DNA of 64,000 nt from NCBI GenBank assembly GCA_002425765.1, contig DIMW01000003.1, forward strand, positions 84,840-148,839. The letters are read 5' to 3'. The first letter of the stretch is position 1. Each line of letters begins with the position of its first letter. The notes under the pieces were generated by a model that was given only the letters and a program-made list of their open reading frames with translations, was not told the DNA's origin and made no database searches. This DNA comes from Spirochaetaceae bacterium UBA5556 (lineage in GTDB: Bacteria > Spirochaetota > Spirochaetia > Treponematales > Rectinemataceae). The position numbers and the translations under genes are program-made. Shown here in pieces: positions 8,861-17,002 of this stretch.

Positions 8861-9236
8861 CGACACCTCCGTCATCCTTGCCGCCACTGCTCGTAATGCG
8901 CATAAACACTTTGTTCGGGAGACAGGCCACCCACTGATTCGGTTCCGAAATCGCGCCCGCGAGGATGCAGAGCTTGTTTTTGCATGGCGAATCGATAATT
9001 GCGGCTTTGCCGTCGTGGATATGCACGTGGGTGAGACCGAGCGGACCGGGGATCTCATACTCGGCATCCTTGTCGAGAGGAGCGATCCACTCGCCGGATT
9101 CACCTGTTATTTGGACATAACGAGTGCCGCTCTGGCGGTTCAGAACCAGCAACGAGGTTCCCAGCACCAGAACGGCGGCCAGACCGAATATCACAATATC
9201 AAGAGGCCGGACATGTACCTTTAAAGAAAATTTCAT
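8844..9236 (-). CDS. NusG domain II-containing protein (membrane-anchored)
   Basis: A 130-residue protein with one N-terminal membrane helix (about residues 13-32) and an extracytoplasmic domain typical of the NusG-II family. The SPCKNKLC motif with its two cysteines and the following GAISEPNQWVACLPNKV are hallmarks. Such proteins are regularly encoded beside Gx transporters and redox/flavinylation genes, and their exact role is unsettled. The 3' end overlaps the Gx transporter start, supporting joint function. This is not the transcription factor NusG, which is larger and has no membrane helix. Confidence 0.85.
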   Translation of the reverse strand: MKFSLKVHVRPLDIVIFGLAAVLVLGTSLLVLNRQSGTRYVQITGESGEWIAPLDKDAEYEIPGPLGLTHVHIHDGKAAIIDSPCKNKLCILAGAISEPNQWVACLPNKVFMRITSSGGKDDGGVDAGAF

Positions 9237-9282
9237 GAAAGCCCGTCAAGTCGGCAAGGAAGACTGAAAATTCAAGTATCGT

Positions 9283-9819
9283 TCAGTTGCAGCAGCCTTC
9301 ATCGCAGTCGCAATCGCCTTCACAATCGCAGTCATCGTCACATTCCTCGCCATGGTCTCCGTGCACATGGCCATGCTCGAGCTCTTCCGAGGTCGCTTCG
9401 CGGACATCGACGACCTTCACATCGAAGTGGAGGGTCTCTCCGGCGAGCGGATGGTTCGCGTCGAGCGTGACATCCTCGCCGTCGATCTTGACGACCGTGA
9501 CGATCTGCACGCCGTTTTCGCCGTGCGCCTCGAACTGCATGCCCGGCGCGACCTCGGCGTTCTCGCCGAAGTCTTTTTTCTGGACCTTGAACACAAGGGC
9601 CTCGTCCCGATCGCCGTAGGCGTTTTCCGGCGCGATGCTGCACGCGATCGATTCGCCGGGGTTTTTGCCCTCAAGCTCTTTTTCAAGACCCGGGATGATA
9701 TTTTCATTCCCATGGAGATACACGAGAGGCTCGGCTCCCTCTGATGAATCGATGAGCCTTCCCGTATCGTCACGGAGGGAATAATCGATGGAGACAACGC
9801 GATCTTTTCTGATTTCCAT
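9283..9819 (-). CDS. FKBP-type peptidyl-prolyl isomerase, SlyD-like, with metal-binding tail
   Basis: A cytoplasmic prolyl isomerase/chaperone of 178 residues. ATG 9819 follows AAGGAAAAGG; upstream in-frame codons have no site. The FKBP domain (VVSIDYSLRD, then PLVYLHGNENIIPGLEKELEG) is interrupted by the insert-in-flap domain typical of SlyD (GMQFEAHGENG...DVTLDANHPLAGETLHFDVKVVDV). After it comes a tail (about residues 145-178) dense in His, Cys, Asp and Glu, with several CD and CC pairs. It is like the nickel-binding tail of SlyD, where it serves metal storage or hydrogenase maturation. No hydrogenase genes are in the window. It appears to be a single-gene unit. Confidence 0.92.
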   Translation of the reverse strand: MEIRKDRVVSIDYSLRDDTGRLIDSSEGAEPLVYLHGNENIIPGLEKELEGKNPGESIACSIAPENAYGDRDEALVFKVQKKDFGENAEVAPGMQFEAHGENGVQIVTVVKIDGEDVTLDANHPLAGETLHFDVKVVDVREATSEELEHGHVHGDHGEECDDDCDCEGDCDCDEGCCN

Positions 9820-10003
9820 ACCTTTTCCTTGTTCGAGATTGAGGATGTCCGCAGCGCGGACATCCTTCTGGCTGGACAAGTATAATGGATTATTCTCTTG
9901 TGCGGCAATGGAGTAGTAACGCCAATCGCGCGAAATAAATGAAAAAGGCATTTTCTCCGGGTGAAATGAGGTTCTCCTCCGTCCCCGACGCGGACTTCAG
10001 TTA

Positions 10004-11380
10004 TTACGCGAATTGCGGCAGATACTCTTGGTGGGCCTCCAGATACCGATGGAAAAGCGTCGTCGCGAGGGAAGGGTCGTCGATCATGGGGTCAAGGGCC
10101 AATGCTTCCACCCCGGCTCTGCGATCACCTTCCACCCCGGCTTTCACGGACAGTTCGGCCACAGCGATCTGGCGCCGGCAGAGTTCCGCCACCGGCTCAG
10201 GCAAGTTTCCGGCGCCAACGCCGTGAATGCCCGCCGCGTCGACGACCGCGGGCACTTCGACAATGCTGTCGGCAGGGAGATTCGCGACATATCCGAGGTT
10301 CGGAATGTTGACGGCGGGCTCATAGGCATGCGCGTTTGTCGCCATCGCTCCGATGATGAGCTCCGCCCTTTCGGTGCGCGCCTGTCTGAGACCGTCGATC
10401 CTCAATGTGCCTTTTCCCATCTGAAGTATGGTGTTCCACAACTTTTCACGGTTTCTGCTGCCTCGCTCCAGGTCATACATCTGAATATTGTATTTTGACC
10501 AGGTGTCGCGATGCATATTGTGCGTATAGGGTAGATATTCGCACATATGGCAGTCGCCCGGCACGGGAACGCAGTCGAATATCTTTATCATTTCCTGCGT
10601 CAGTGGTTCGAAGTCAGGCGGCGCCTCAAGGAACCTTCTCTTGAGGAGAGGATACATATCTTGTCCTGCCTTCGTTCTGACAGCGAGCATCCATGTGAAG
10701 TGATTTATTCCCGCGGCGGTGATGTCGAGCTTGTCCATCGCCTGGTCGATGATGTTTTTTTCGATTTCGCTCGATTTGTCCGTCCAGACGAAGCGATAGT
10801 CTTCGGGCACATCCATATTCAGGTCTTTTGCCAGCACATAGCCGGCCATCATGTAGCCGAAACTCAACTGATGGCAGATGCCGACGGTGGCAATGCCGGA
10901 ATACCGCCGCGCCGCCAAGGTTATGCGGGGGACGGGGTTGGTGAAATTGAGAAGTCTTGCCCTGGGACAGTACTGTTCCATGTCCTTCAGGATGGGCATG
11001 ACCTGCGCCAGATTGCGGGCGGTGTGAAAGAGAGCCGCAGGACCGCCATTTTCCGCGTAGTGCATGATTCCGTATTCCTTTGCCAGTTCATGATCGATTT
11101 TCCACCGCTTTTCCCTGTCTACCGCTATCGAGAGTATGACAAAATCGGCCTTGGGCAGAGCCTCTCTTCTGTCGCCGGAGGCACTGATGAACATTTCAGA
11201 ATTCCATTCCCGGTTGATTCTCACTGCGAGTTCGTAAATGGCCTCAAGGCCGTGCCTGTCGATATCCACGAGGCAGAGCTCGCAGCCATGAAGGGCCTCA
11301 TTTCTCATCAGACCAGCCAGTGTGGACAGTCCGAACGACGCGCTCCCCGCGCCGATTACCACGATTTTTTTCCTTTCCAT
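10004..11380 (-). CDS. Glycoside hydrolase family 4 (NAD- and metal-dependent glycosidase)
   Basis: Cytoplasmic glycosidase of the GH4 family, which cleaves alpha- or beta-glycosides by a redox mechanism using NAD and Mn2+. The 458-residue protein starts with a Rossmann motif (GAGSASFG, residues 10-17). It has the NFTNP segment (145-149) and the metal-ligating C169 (GICHQ) and H227 (GINHFTW). It is the last gene after a CUT1 sugar transporter on the same strand, so its substrate is probably the transported disaccharide or its derivative. GH4 specificity (alpha-glucosidase, alpha-galactosidase, alpha-galacturonidase, 6-phospho forms) cannot be read safely from the sequence. With an ABC and not a PTS importer, a non-phosphorylated substrate is more likely. 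Confidence 0.9.
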   Translation of the reverse strand: MERKKIVVIGAGSASFGLSTLAGLMRNEALHGCELCLVDIDRHGLEAIYELAVRINREWNSEMFISASGDRREALPKADFVILSIAVDREKRWKIDHELAKEYGIMHYAENGGPAALFHTARNLAQVMPILKDMEQYCPRARLLNFTNPVPRITLAARRYSGIATVGICHQLSFGYMMAGYVLAKDLNMDVPEDYRFVWTDKSSEIEKNIIDQAMDKLDITAAGINHFTWMLAVRTKAGQDMYPLLKRRFLEAPPDFEPLTQEMIKIFDCVPVPGDCHMCEYLPYTHNMHRDTWSKYNIQMYDLERGSRNREKLWNTILQMGKGTLRIDGLRQARTERAELIIGAMATNAHAYEPAVNIPNLGYVANLPADSIVEVPAVVDAAGIHGVGAGNLPEPVAELCRRQIAVAELSVKAGVEGDRRAGVEALALDPMIDDPSLATTLFHRYLEAHQEYLPQFA

Positions 11381-11422
11381 GATTCTCTCCTGAAATAGAT
11401 GCCAACATTGATCCGTAAAAGA

Positions 11423-12280
11423 TTACTGTTTGACAGCGCCACCAGTTATTCCGCTAACGAGATATTTCTGAAAGAAAGCGACGAACATAAGCGGCAGAAT
11501 GCTGCCCAGAATTCCCGAAGTGGCCATCAGACCATAGTCCGTCCTGAAACGGCCTATCATTTCTGCCATCGCGACGGTCATGGTCTTCGCCTTCAGGTCC
11601 GAGGTAAAGACCAGAGCGAAGAGAAACTCGTTCCATGCGTTGTTGAAGACGAACAGGCCGGCGGTAAACAGAGCTGGGCCCGAAATCGGCAGCACAATCT
11701 GGAAAAGAGCACCCAATCGTCCGCATCCGTCGACGAGAGCAGACTCCTCTATCGATGGAGGCAAGGTATTGAAATAGCCCCTCATTATCCAGATACAGAG
11801 AGGCAGATTGAGCGCTATATAGCTTATTATCAAAAGAGTTTTCGTATTGAGAAGACCCATCTTGTTGCCAATGATATAGATCGGTATGACGAGGAGGACG
11901 GGTGGCAGCATTTGGGTGAGCAGGACAAAAAAGGTCATGACATTGCCGAATTTTACTTTCAACCTTGTAATCGCGTATGCCGCCAGGGACCCGAAAAAGA
12001 CCGTAATGATCGTTGTCGTGACGCTGATAATGAGGCTGTTGCCGAGCCCGCGTTTGAAGGTGTAAGCGGTATCGACAGCTTTGGCGTACGAGAATATGAT
12101 TTCCTGATAATTTCGGAAATTCAGTCTGGAGACTCCCCACTTCATTGGAAGAGAGCGTATTTCCTTGTCGGGAGAGAGGCTAATTTTGAGTGTCCAATAG
12201 AGAGGAAGCAATATGGTCGCGAGGACGACAAGGATGAGCAGTATTTCCACGAAATCAGAGAAATGCCGTCTTTTCCTCAT
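11423..12280 (-). CDS. CUT1 sugar ABC transporter permease (MalG type)
   Basis: A 285-residue permease with six predicted membrane helices. It has the cytoplasmic EAA loop EESALVDGCGRLGALFQIVLP-type sequence about 90 residues from the C-terminus, which contacts the ATPase. Its start overlaps the stop of the upstream permease gene by 4 nt (ATGA), so they are translated together. The partner ATPase is not encoded here. Spirochaete CUT1 systems often share one MsmK-type ATPase encoded elsewhere. Confidence 0.94.
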   Translation of the reverse strand: MRKRRHFSDFVEILLILVVLATILLPLYWTLKISLSPDKEIRSLPMKWGVSRLNFRNYQEIIFSYAKAVDTAYTFKRGLGNSLIISVTTTIITVFFGSLAAYAITRLKVKFGNVMTFFVLLTQMLPPVLLVIPIYIIGNKMGLLNTKTLLIISYIALNLPLCIWIMRGYFNTLPPSIEESALVDGCGRLGALFQIVLPISGPALFTAGLFVFNNAWNEFLFALVFTSDLKAKTMTVAMAEMIGRFRTDYGLMATSGILGSILPLMFVAFFQKYLVSGITGGAVKQ

Positions 12281-13176
12281 GATTCTTCCCCCTTGAACAT
12301 TCGGGAATACACGATGACGAGAATAAGGACGAAGAACAAAAGCAGATAACTCATGGCGGCCCCCTGGCCGAATTTCATGTATTCAAACGACTCTCTGTAG
12401 ATGAGCATGCTCACCACCGTCGTGCTTCCTCCGGGTCCGCCTCCCGTGAGGGAGTACACGATATCGAACAGTTTGAAGGTCAGAATCGTCTTCATCACGA
12501 CATTCATATAGATGATTGGTTTCAGATGAGGGATGGTGATGTACTGAAAGGAAGTGATTCTGGACGCGCCGTCGATGGCCGCCGCTTCATATTCTTCCTT
12601 CGGTATCGACTTGAGTCCGGCCAGGAACAACACGATGGCGAAAGGAGTGCCTTGCCATAGATTGGCTATGATCAGCATGACGAGTGCCAGAGTCGGCCTG
12701 GCCAGCCATGGGATATAGTCTTTGATTATGCCGAGCTGCGTGAGGAAGCCGTTGAGAAACCCGTAGTTGGGGTCATAGATGAGTTTCCATATGAGTGAAT
12801 TCACGATGGGGGCCAGCACATATGGAAACAGAATGATCGCCAGAATAATGCCCTTGCCCTTTCTTTCTTTATTCAGCAGGAGCGCTATGGAGAGACCGAG
12901 CGGAATGCCGATCAGTAAATCTGCGCCGACGAAATACAGGGTTCGCAGAAGCGAAAGCCACCAGTCACTGGAATGCAGTACTTCCAGATAATTCTGAAAG
13001 CCTACATATTCGCGTCCGCGCGCGGGGTTGCTGACGTTCAGATTCTGCGTGCTGAGCCACAGCGAGTGCGCCATGGGATATACGATTACGGCGCACAGAA
13101 TGATGATCGCCGGTAAGAGAAGTATGATTCCCAGTCTTTTGTCCTGTGCCGCGAGGGTCCGTGTTTTCTTGCTCAT
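12277..13176 (-). CDS. CUT1 sugar ABC transporter permease (MalF type)
   Basis: A 299-residue inner-membrane permease with six helices and the EAA loop (EYEAAAIDGASRITSFQYITIP) typical of MalF-like subunits. It lies between the binding protein and the MalG-type permease in the usual order. The N-terminus (MSKKTRTLAAQDKRLG) is a short basic cytoplasmic segment. The 88-nt gap to the binding-protein gene is the only break in the operon. Confidence 0.94.
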   Translation of the reverse strand: MSKKTRTLAAQDKRLGIILLLPAIIILCAVIVYPMAHSLWLSTQNLNVSNPARGREYVGFQNYLEVLHSSDWWLSLLRTLYFVGADLLIGIPLGLSIALLLNKERKGKGIILAIILFPYVLAPIVNSLIWKLIYDPNYGFLNGFLTQLGIIKDYIPWLARPTLALVMLIIANLWQGTPFAIVLFLAGLKSIPKEEYEAAAIDGASRITSFQYITIPHLKPIIYMNVVMKTILTFKLFDIVYSLTGGGPGGSTTVVSMLIYRESFEYMKFGQGAAMSYLLLFFVLILVIVYSRMFKGEES

Positions 13177-13264
13177 CGACGGGATACTCCTCCGTGTGAG
13201 TCGGAACTAGCGCGGGCGGCTGGCGGATACCGGTCGCCCGGCGATTTGGTTCAGAATTGCGTCT

Positions 13265-14524
13265 TCAGTATGCGTTCTTGATCTGCAGCGTCTTTGCGAC
13301 GGCCTCATCCAAGGCCTGCTGGGCGGTCATTTTGCCGGTCAAAGCCTTATGGAGCTCTTCCGCGAGCATGACGCTGAACTCACCGTACCAGGGCACGGCG
13401 GGCCGGTTGACTATGTATTGGGATTGCAGCGCCATCTTTTTCAGTTCGGGGAACTTGTTCTGGATCTGTGGATCCTCGATGACCGATTTCCATCCGGTGG
13501 GATATCCTTCCCTCTCGAGCGCGATACGCGAGCCTTCCGGTCCGGCCATGAATTTTACGAATTCCCAAGCTTCCTTTGGATGCTTGGTGTTCTTGCTTAT
13601 CGCGTACCCCATCGGGCCCGCGATGGTATAGGGGTGCTTGCCGTCCACGGAGGGCATCATCCCTATCTCAACCTGTCCGATAACCTTGGATTCATCCGGA
13701 TTGTTCATGGGTACAAGGGGATTCCCCCAGGACAGAGAGTAGGCGATGTCTCCCTGTTTCATGGCGGCCTGAACATCGTCCTCCGTCCATATCAGGGATG
13801 CCGGGTCGACAATCTTCGTAGTATAGATACTATCGATCATCCATTGCAGCGCGTCCACCGCGCCGCCTTTGTTGAACAGCGGGTTGAGCTTGTCGTCGAA
13901 GAAATCCCCTCCGAACGACGCGGCCAGGGCTACGAAATCGCAGATGAGGCATTCCTTTTGTGCCCAGGAAAAGGCCGTCGCGTACTTCACCACTTTGTCT
14001 TTCTGGAGTTTCTGGCTATACGCAACAACATCGGCCCATGTTTTCGGGAATTCCTTCAAGCCCTCTTTTTGGAGCATATTGTTATTGTAAATGAATGATT
14101 TCCATTCCGAAGCCCAGGGGAGACCATACCATTTGCCCTGGTACGTCATGCCTTCCTTGGCGAAAGGGATAATGTCTTTCCGGTAGGAATCGGGAACCAG
14201 ATCGTCGATGGGATAGAGCCATCCGGCCGATGCATAGCGAGCCACATCGACGCAGTCCAGGACAAATACGTCGTACTGGCTTCCGCCCGCCATAAAGGAG
14301 GCGACAAGCTTCAGCACGGCGTCTCGCCCATATGGAAGGACATTCAGGTTGACTTTGATGTTTTTCGCGTCCGCGAGTTCCTGGAAGCGTTGGGAAAGGA
14401 ACTGGACATGGCCCGGACCTTCCAGGGTATTCAATTCTACGGCACTACCGCTCTGCGCCGTAGCAGGCAATGTAAGGGCCAGAATCATCAGGCCTACGAA
14501 AAATACAGACCTTCTCTTCATCAT
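13265..14524 (-). CDS. CUT1 sugar ABC transporter substrate-binding protein
   Basis: A 419-residue periplasmic solute-binding protein with a signal peptide (MMKRRSVFFVGLMILALTLP, cleavage probably after ATA). The mature protein has family-1 extracellular binding protein features: VFVLDCVDVARYASAGWLYPIDD, GLPWASEWKSFIYNNNMLQKEG and HPKEAWEFVKFMAGPEGSR. The start is well placed behind AAGAAGGAGGAAAAG. It heads the operon that runs through two permeases to GH4 and lies directly downstream of the AraC-type regulator gene. The substrate is probably an oligosaccharide hydrolysed by the GH4 enzyme. Confidence 0.94.
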   Translation of the reverse strand: MMKRRSVFFVGLMILALTLPATAQSGSAVELNTLEGPGHVQFLSQRFQELADAKNIKVNLNVLPYGRDAVLKLVASFMAGGSQYDVFVLDCVDVARYASAGWLYPIDDLVPDSYRKDIIPFAKEGMTYQGKWYGLPWASEWKSFIYNNNMLQKEGLKEFPKTWADVVAYSQKLQKDKVVKYATAFSWAQKECLICDFVALAASFGGDFFDDKLNPLFNKGGAVDALQWMIDSIYTTKIVDPASLIWTEDDVQAAMKQGDIAYSLSWGNPLVPMNNPDESKVIGQVEIGMMPSVDGKHPYTIAGPMGYAISKNTKHPKEAWEFVKFMAGPEGSRIALEREGYPTGWKSVIEDPQIQNKFPELKKMALQSQYIVNRPAVPWYGEFSVMLAEELHKALTGKMTAQQALDEAVAKTLQIKNAY

Positions 14525-14556
14525 CTTTTCCTCCTTCTTTTAAAACGGACTTAGGA

Positions 14557-14562
14557 ATTATA
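14557..14562 (-). promoter_or_regulatory. -10 box of the sugar operon (activator-type promoter)
   Basis: The minus strand carries a perfect TATAAT here, about 33 nt upstream of the binding-protein start. At 17-nt spacing the -35 position reads AATCAC, a poor match. A good -10 with a poor -35 suits a promoter that needs an activator, presumably the adjacent AraC-family regulator. Confidence 0.45.
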
Positions 14563-14641
14563 TGAAGAATTATCTGGTCGTGATTGTATTGGCTGACAAG
14601 TGTAAAAAAAATGACATTTATTACAATTTTCTAATTGGCCG

Positions 14642-16834
14642 TCAATCAAGGATTTTTTGAGGGCATTTCGCGTATTCATGTGGCAGAAGGCCGAATCGCT
14701 TCTTGAATTGGCGGGAAAAGTACGCCGGTGATGAATAGCCTAGTTTCTTGGCGAGGCTTGCCACGGAACCGCACTCTTTTTCCCTGATCCGTCTGGCGGC
14801 TTCCCTCAGTTTGCACTCCTTGAGGAAGGCGCTGAAGCCTTCCGGACTGTATTCCCTGAAGAGGCGGCTGAGATAGCCAGAGCTGATTCCGAAATGTTCG
14901 GCCACCATTTCCTGTGTAATATTCTTGTCGATCGACAGAAAGATGAATTCTTGAATCCGTTCTATGAGCTCTTTGTTGCCTTCTTCCCTGGCGTGCTGGA
15001 CGATGCCTTTCAATATCCGGATTTTCTGCTCCGCCCACTCGATGAATTCACCCATTCCGGAAAGTCTCTCCACCTCCTGCCTCATCACTACATACGACAA
15101 CGTCGCGTTATCCTTGTACCGTGCCTTTTTTTGATACGTCTCGTTTATAAGCCCCGATATCCGGATGAAATAATCCCTCATTATCACGGGAGGATTGCCG
15201 TCCTTCTCCATTTTCGCCGTGTCCGCTATCAGAGCGGCCCTGAATTCCTCATAGCGGCCTCCCATCAACAATCCCTTGAGGGATTCCACGGGGAACGCGT
15301 TGCAGACCGGGCAATACATCCCTTCCGGAGGGAATACGTTGCCGTAACCGTAATAGAGTTTATTGTCCAGGACGTTTACGAGTAGAGCATAGGTTCGCGG
15401 GAAATCGGCCGTCTCCGTGACAGTCTGCGAAAAAACGATGTTGGAGCATGTGCTTTTCGCATATCTGAAGAGCAATCCAAAAGGAAGGTAATAGGCAGAG
15501 TCGACAAAGCAGAGGCAGATCAGGCATCCCGCAGGGTATCGTATGGAGAGTACCCTCTCCGCCGGTATGGCCGCTTCCCATTCACGCCGGAAATTCTCTT
15601 CATCTCGCTCTCTTTCCTCCCAGGCTAACTCCTGCAGCAGCAGCGGATTTCGTTCTATGAGAATTATATGGAAGGGGGAATTGTAGTATTTCAATCCAAG
15701 TATTTCCCCAATATGAACAAAATCCTTCTTTTCCATTCCTTCGGTGATCAGGCTGATGATGAACCGATAGGCGATGAGGTTTCTGTTTTCGTCGGCGATT
15801 TGAGCCGTGTCGAGGCTCAGTGTGCTCTTTTTCGCGCCGCGCTCACTTGCATGGATCATGTTGCGCAGGGCGTCCATGGTTTTGGCGAGCGGATTCTGGA
15901 CGTGATTTTTGATGAAGGACAGGTAGACGGCGAGCCCCACGATGAATAAAAGCGTGAGGGCGAAGTTGAGTCGTTGAGAATAGAGAAGATTCTTTTGAAA
16001 CAGTGTCGACGACACGACCAGTGCCAGCGAGATTTTCTGATAGGGCAGGGGCTTCCAGATGACTTGCCAGGCTTTGTCGCTTCCTTTCCAGAATGTCGTG
16101 GTCTCGAGTTTTTCCGGGCGGGTCGCGTTTATCCAGGCCGGTATTGTGCTGCTTCCGTAGCTGAACAGCATCTGACCGGTCTCGTCCTCTATCATGGCTC
16201 GCGCGACCGTGGGATCGATGGATTTCCGTATCTCGTCCGCCAGAAAAGATGAATCGATTACATATATGATCGTACCGCGATTCCGCGTGGGGTCGGTGAT
16301 CGGATATTTTATGTAATATATGAGGACTTTTTCCGTCCCGTAATTCAGCGTCCCCGGCGCGATCCAGCCGCTAGAGCTGTTTTTCTTGATGATGCAGTTT
16401 ATTATTCCCTGGAGCTGAGTTCCCCAGAGGTTATCGTCGATGTTTCTCCGCATTCTTTGGTCGGTCACGATACGACCGTCTTCCCTGTAGACTATGATGC
16501 TCTTCAGCCATTCATACCTGAGAATTTCAGTCGCGATTTCGCGGGACAGGTCCGTGGCGAATTCTTCGTTCTTTTCGTAGATGAGAAAATTCATCATCGA
16601 AGAGCTCTGGAATGACCCGAACTGATCGAAAACTATTCCAGACAGAGGAGTCAAAAGGGAATTGTCGAGTCCCTGGGATATGTTCTCCGCTTTTTGATTG
16701 TAGTATTCTCTGCCGGCCGTCATGAGGTCTTTGTTAGAAAGATAGAGGAGCACGGACGAATTCGCAAAAAAGAGGACGAAAATCGATATGAAAAATAGAT
16801 TGAAGAATCGTACGAAAAAGTTCCTATTTTTCAT
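14642..16834 (-). CDS. AraC-family regulator with membrane-spanning extracytoplasmic sensor domain
   Basis: A 730-residue one-component regulator of the large two-helix type common beside CUT1 operons in spirochaetes and firmicutes. ATG 16834 follows AAGGATTAGG. An N-terminal helix (about residues 8-28) and a second one near residue 285 (FALTLLFIVGLAVYLSF) flank an extracytoplasmic Cache-like sensor region with KSIIVYREDGRIVTDQ and NRGTIIYVIDSSFL. The cytoplasmic part ends in two helix-turn-helix motifs (ITQEMVAEHFGISSGYLSRLF and SVASLAKKLGYSSPAYFSRQFKKRFG), the AraC signature. It probably senses the sugar outside the membrane and activates the transporter/GH4 operon that follows. Confidence 0.9.
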   Translation of the reverse strand: MKNRNFFVRFFNLFFISIFVLFFANSSVLLYLSNKDLMTAGREYYNQKAENISQGLDNSLLTPLSGIVFDQFGSFQSSSMMNFLIYEKNEEFATDLSREIATEILRYEWLKSIIVYREDGRIVTDQRMRRNIDDNLWGTQLQGIINCIIKKNSSSGWIAPGTLNYGTEKVLIYYIKYPITDPTRNRGTIIYVIDSSFLADEIRKSIDPTVARAMIEDETGQMLFSYGSSTIPAWINATRPEKLETTTFWKGSDKAWQVIWKPLPYQKISLALVVSSTLFQKNLLYSQRLNFALTLLFIVGLAVYLSFIKNHVQNPLAKTMDALRNMIHASERGAKKSTLSLDTAQIADENRNLIAYRFIISLITEGMEKKDFVHIGEILGLKYYNSPFHIILIERNPLLLQELAWEERERDEENFRREWEAAIPAERVLSIRYPAGCLICLCFVDSAYYLPFGLLFRYAKSTCSNIVFSQTVTETADFPRTYALLVNVLDNKLYYGYGNVFPPEGMYCPVCNAFPVESLKGLLMGGRYEEFRAALIADTAKMEKDGNPPVIMRDYFIRISGLINETYQKKARYKDNATLSYVVMRQEVERLSGMGEFIEWAEQKIRILKGIVQHAREEGNKELIERIQEFIFLSIDKNITQEMVAEHFGISSGYLSRLFREYSPEGFSAFLKECKLREAARRIREKECGSVASLAKKLGYSSPAYFSRQFKKRFGLLPHEYAKCPQKILD

Positions 16835-17002
16835 CCTAATCCTTCTGCTCTTGAAACGCCGGAATACGTCTGGGCCAACAAAATTCAAACTTTAAGCTTG
16901 TCGGAATAAGGTGTCAATGGACTTTTTTACGGAGTTCCGGCGCCGCTTCCTGATCTCCGTAACATTCGGGCTCAGAAATGCCGATAAATATGGAGGATCG
17001 GA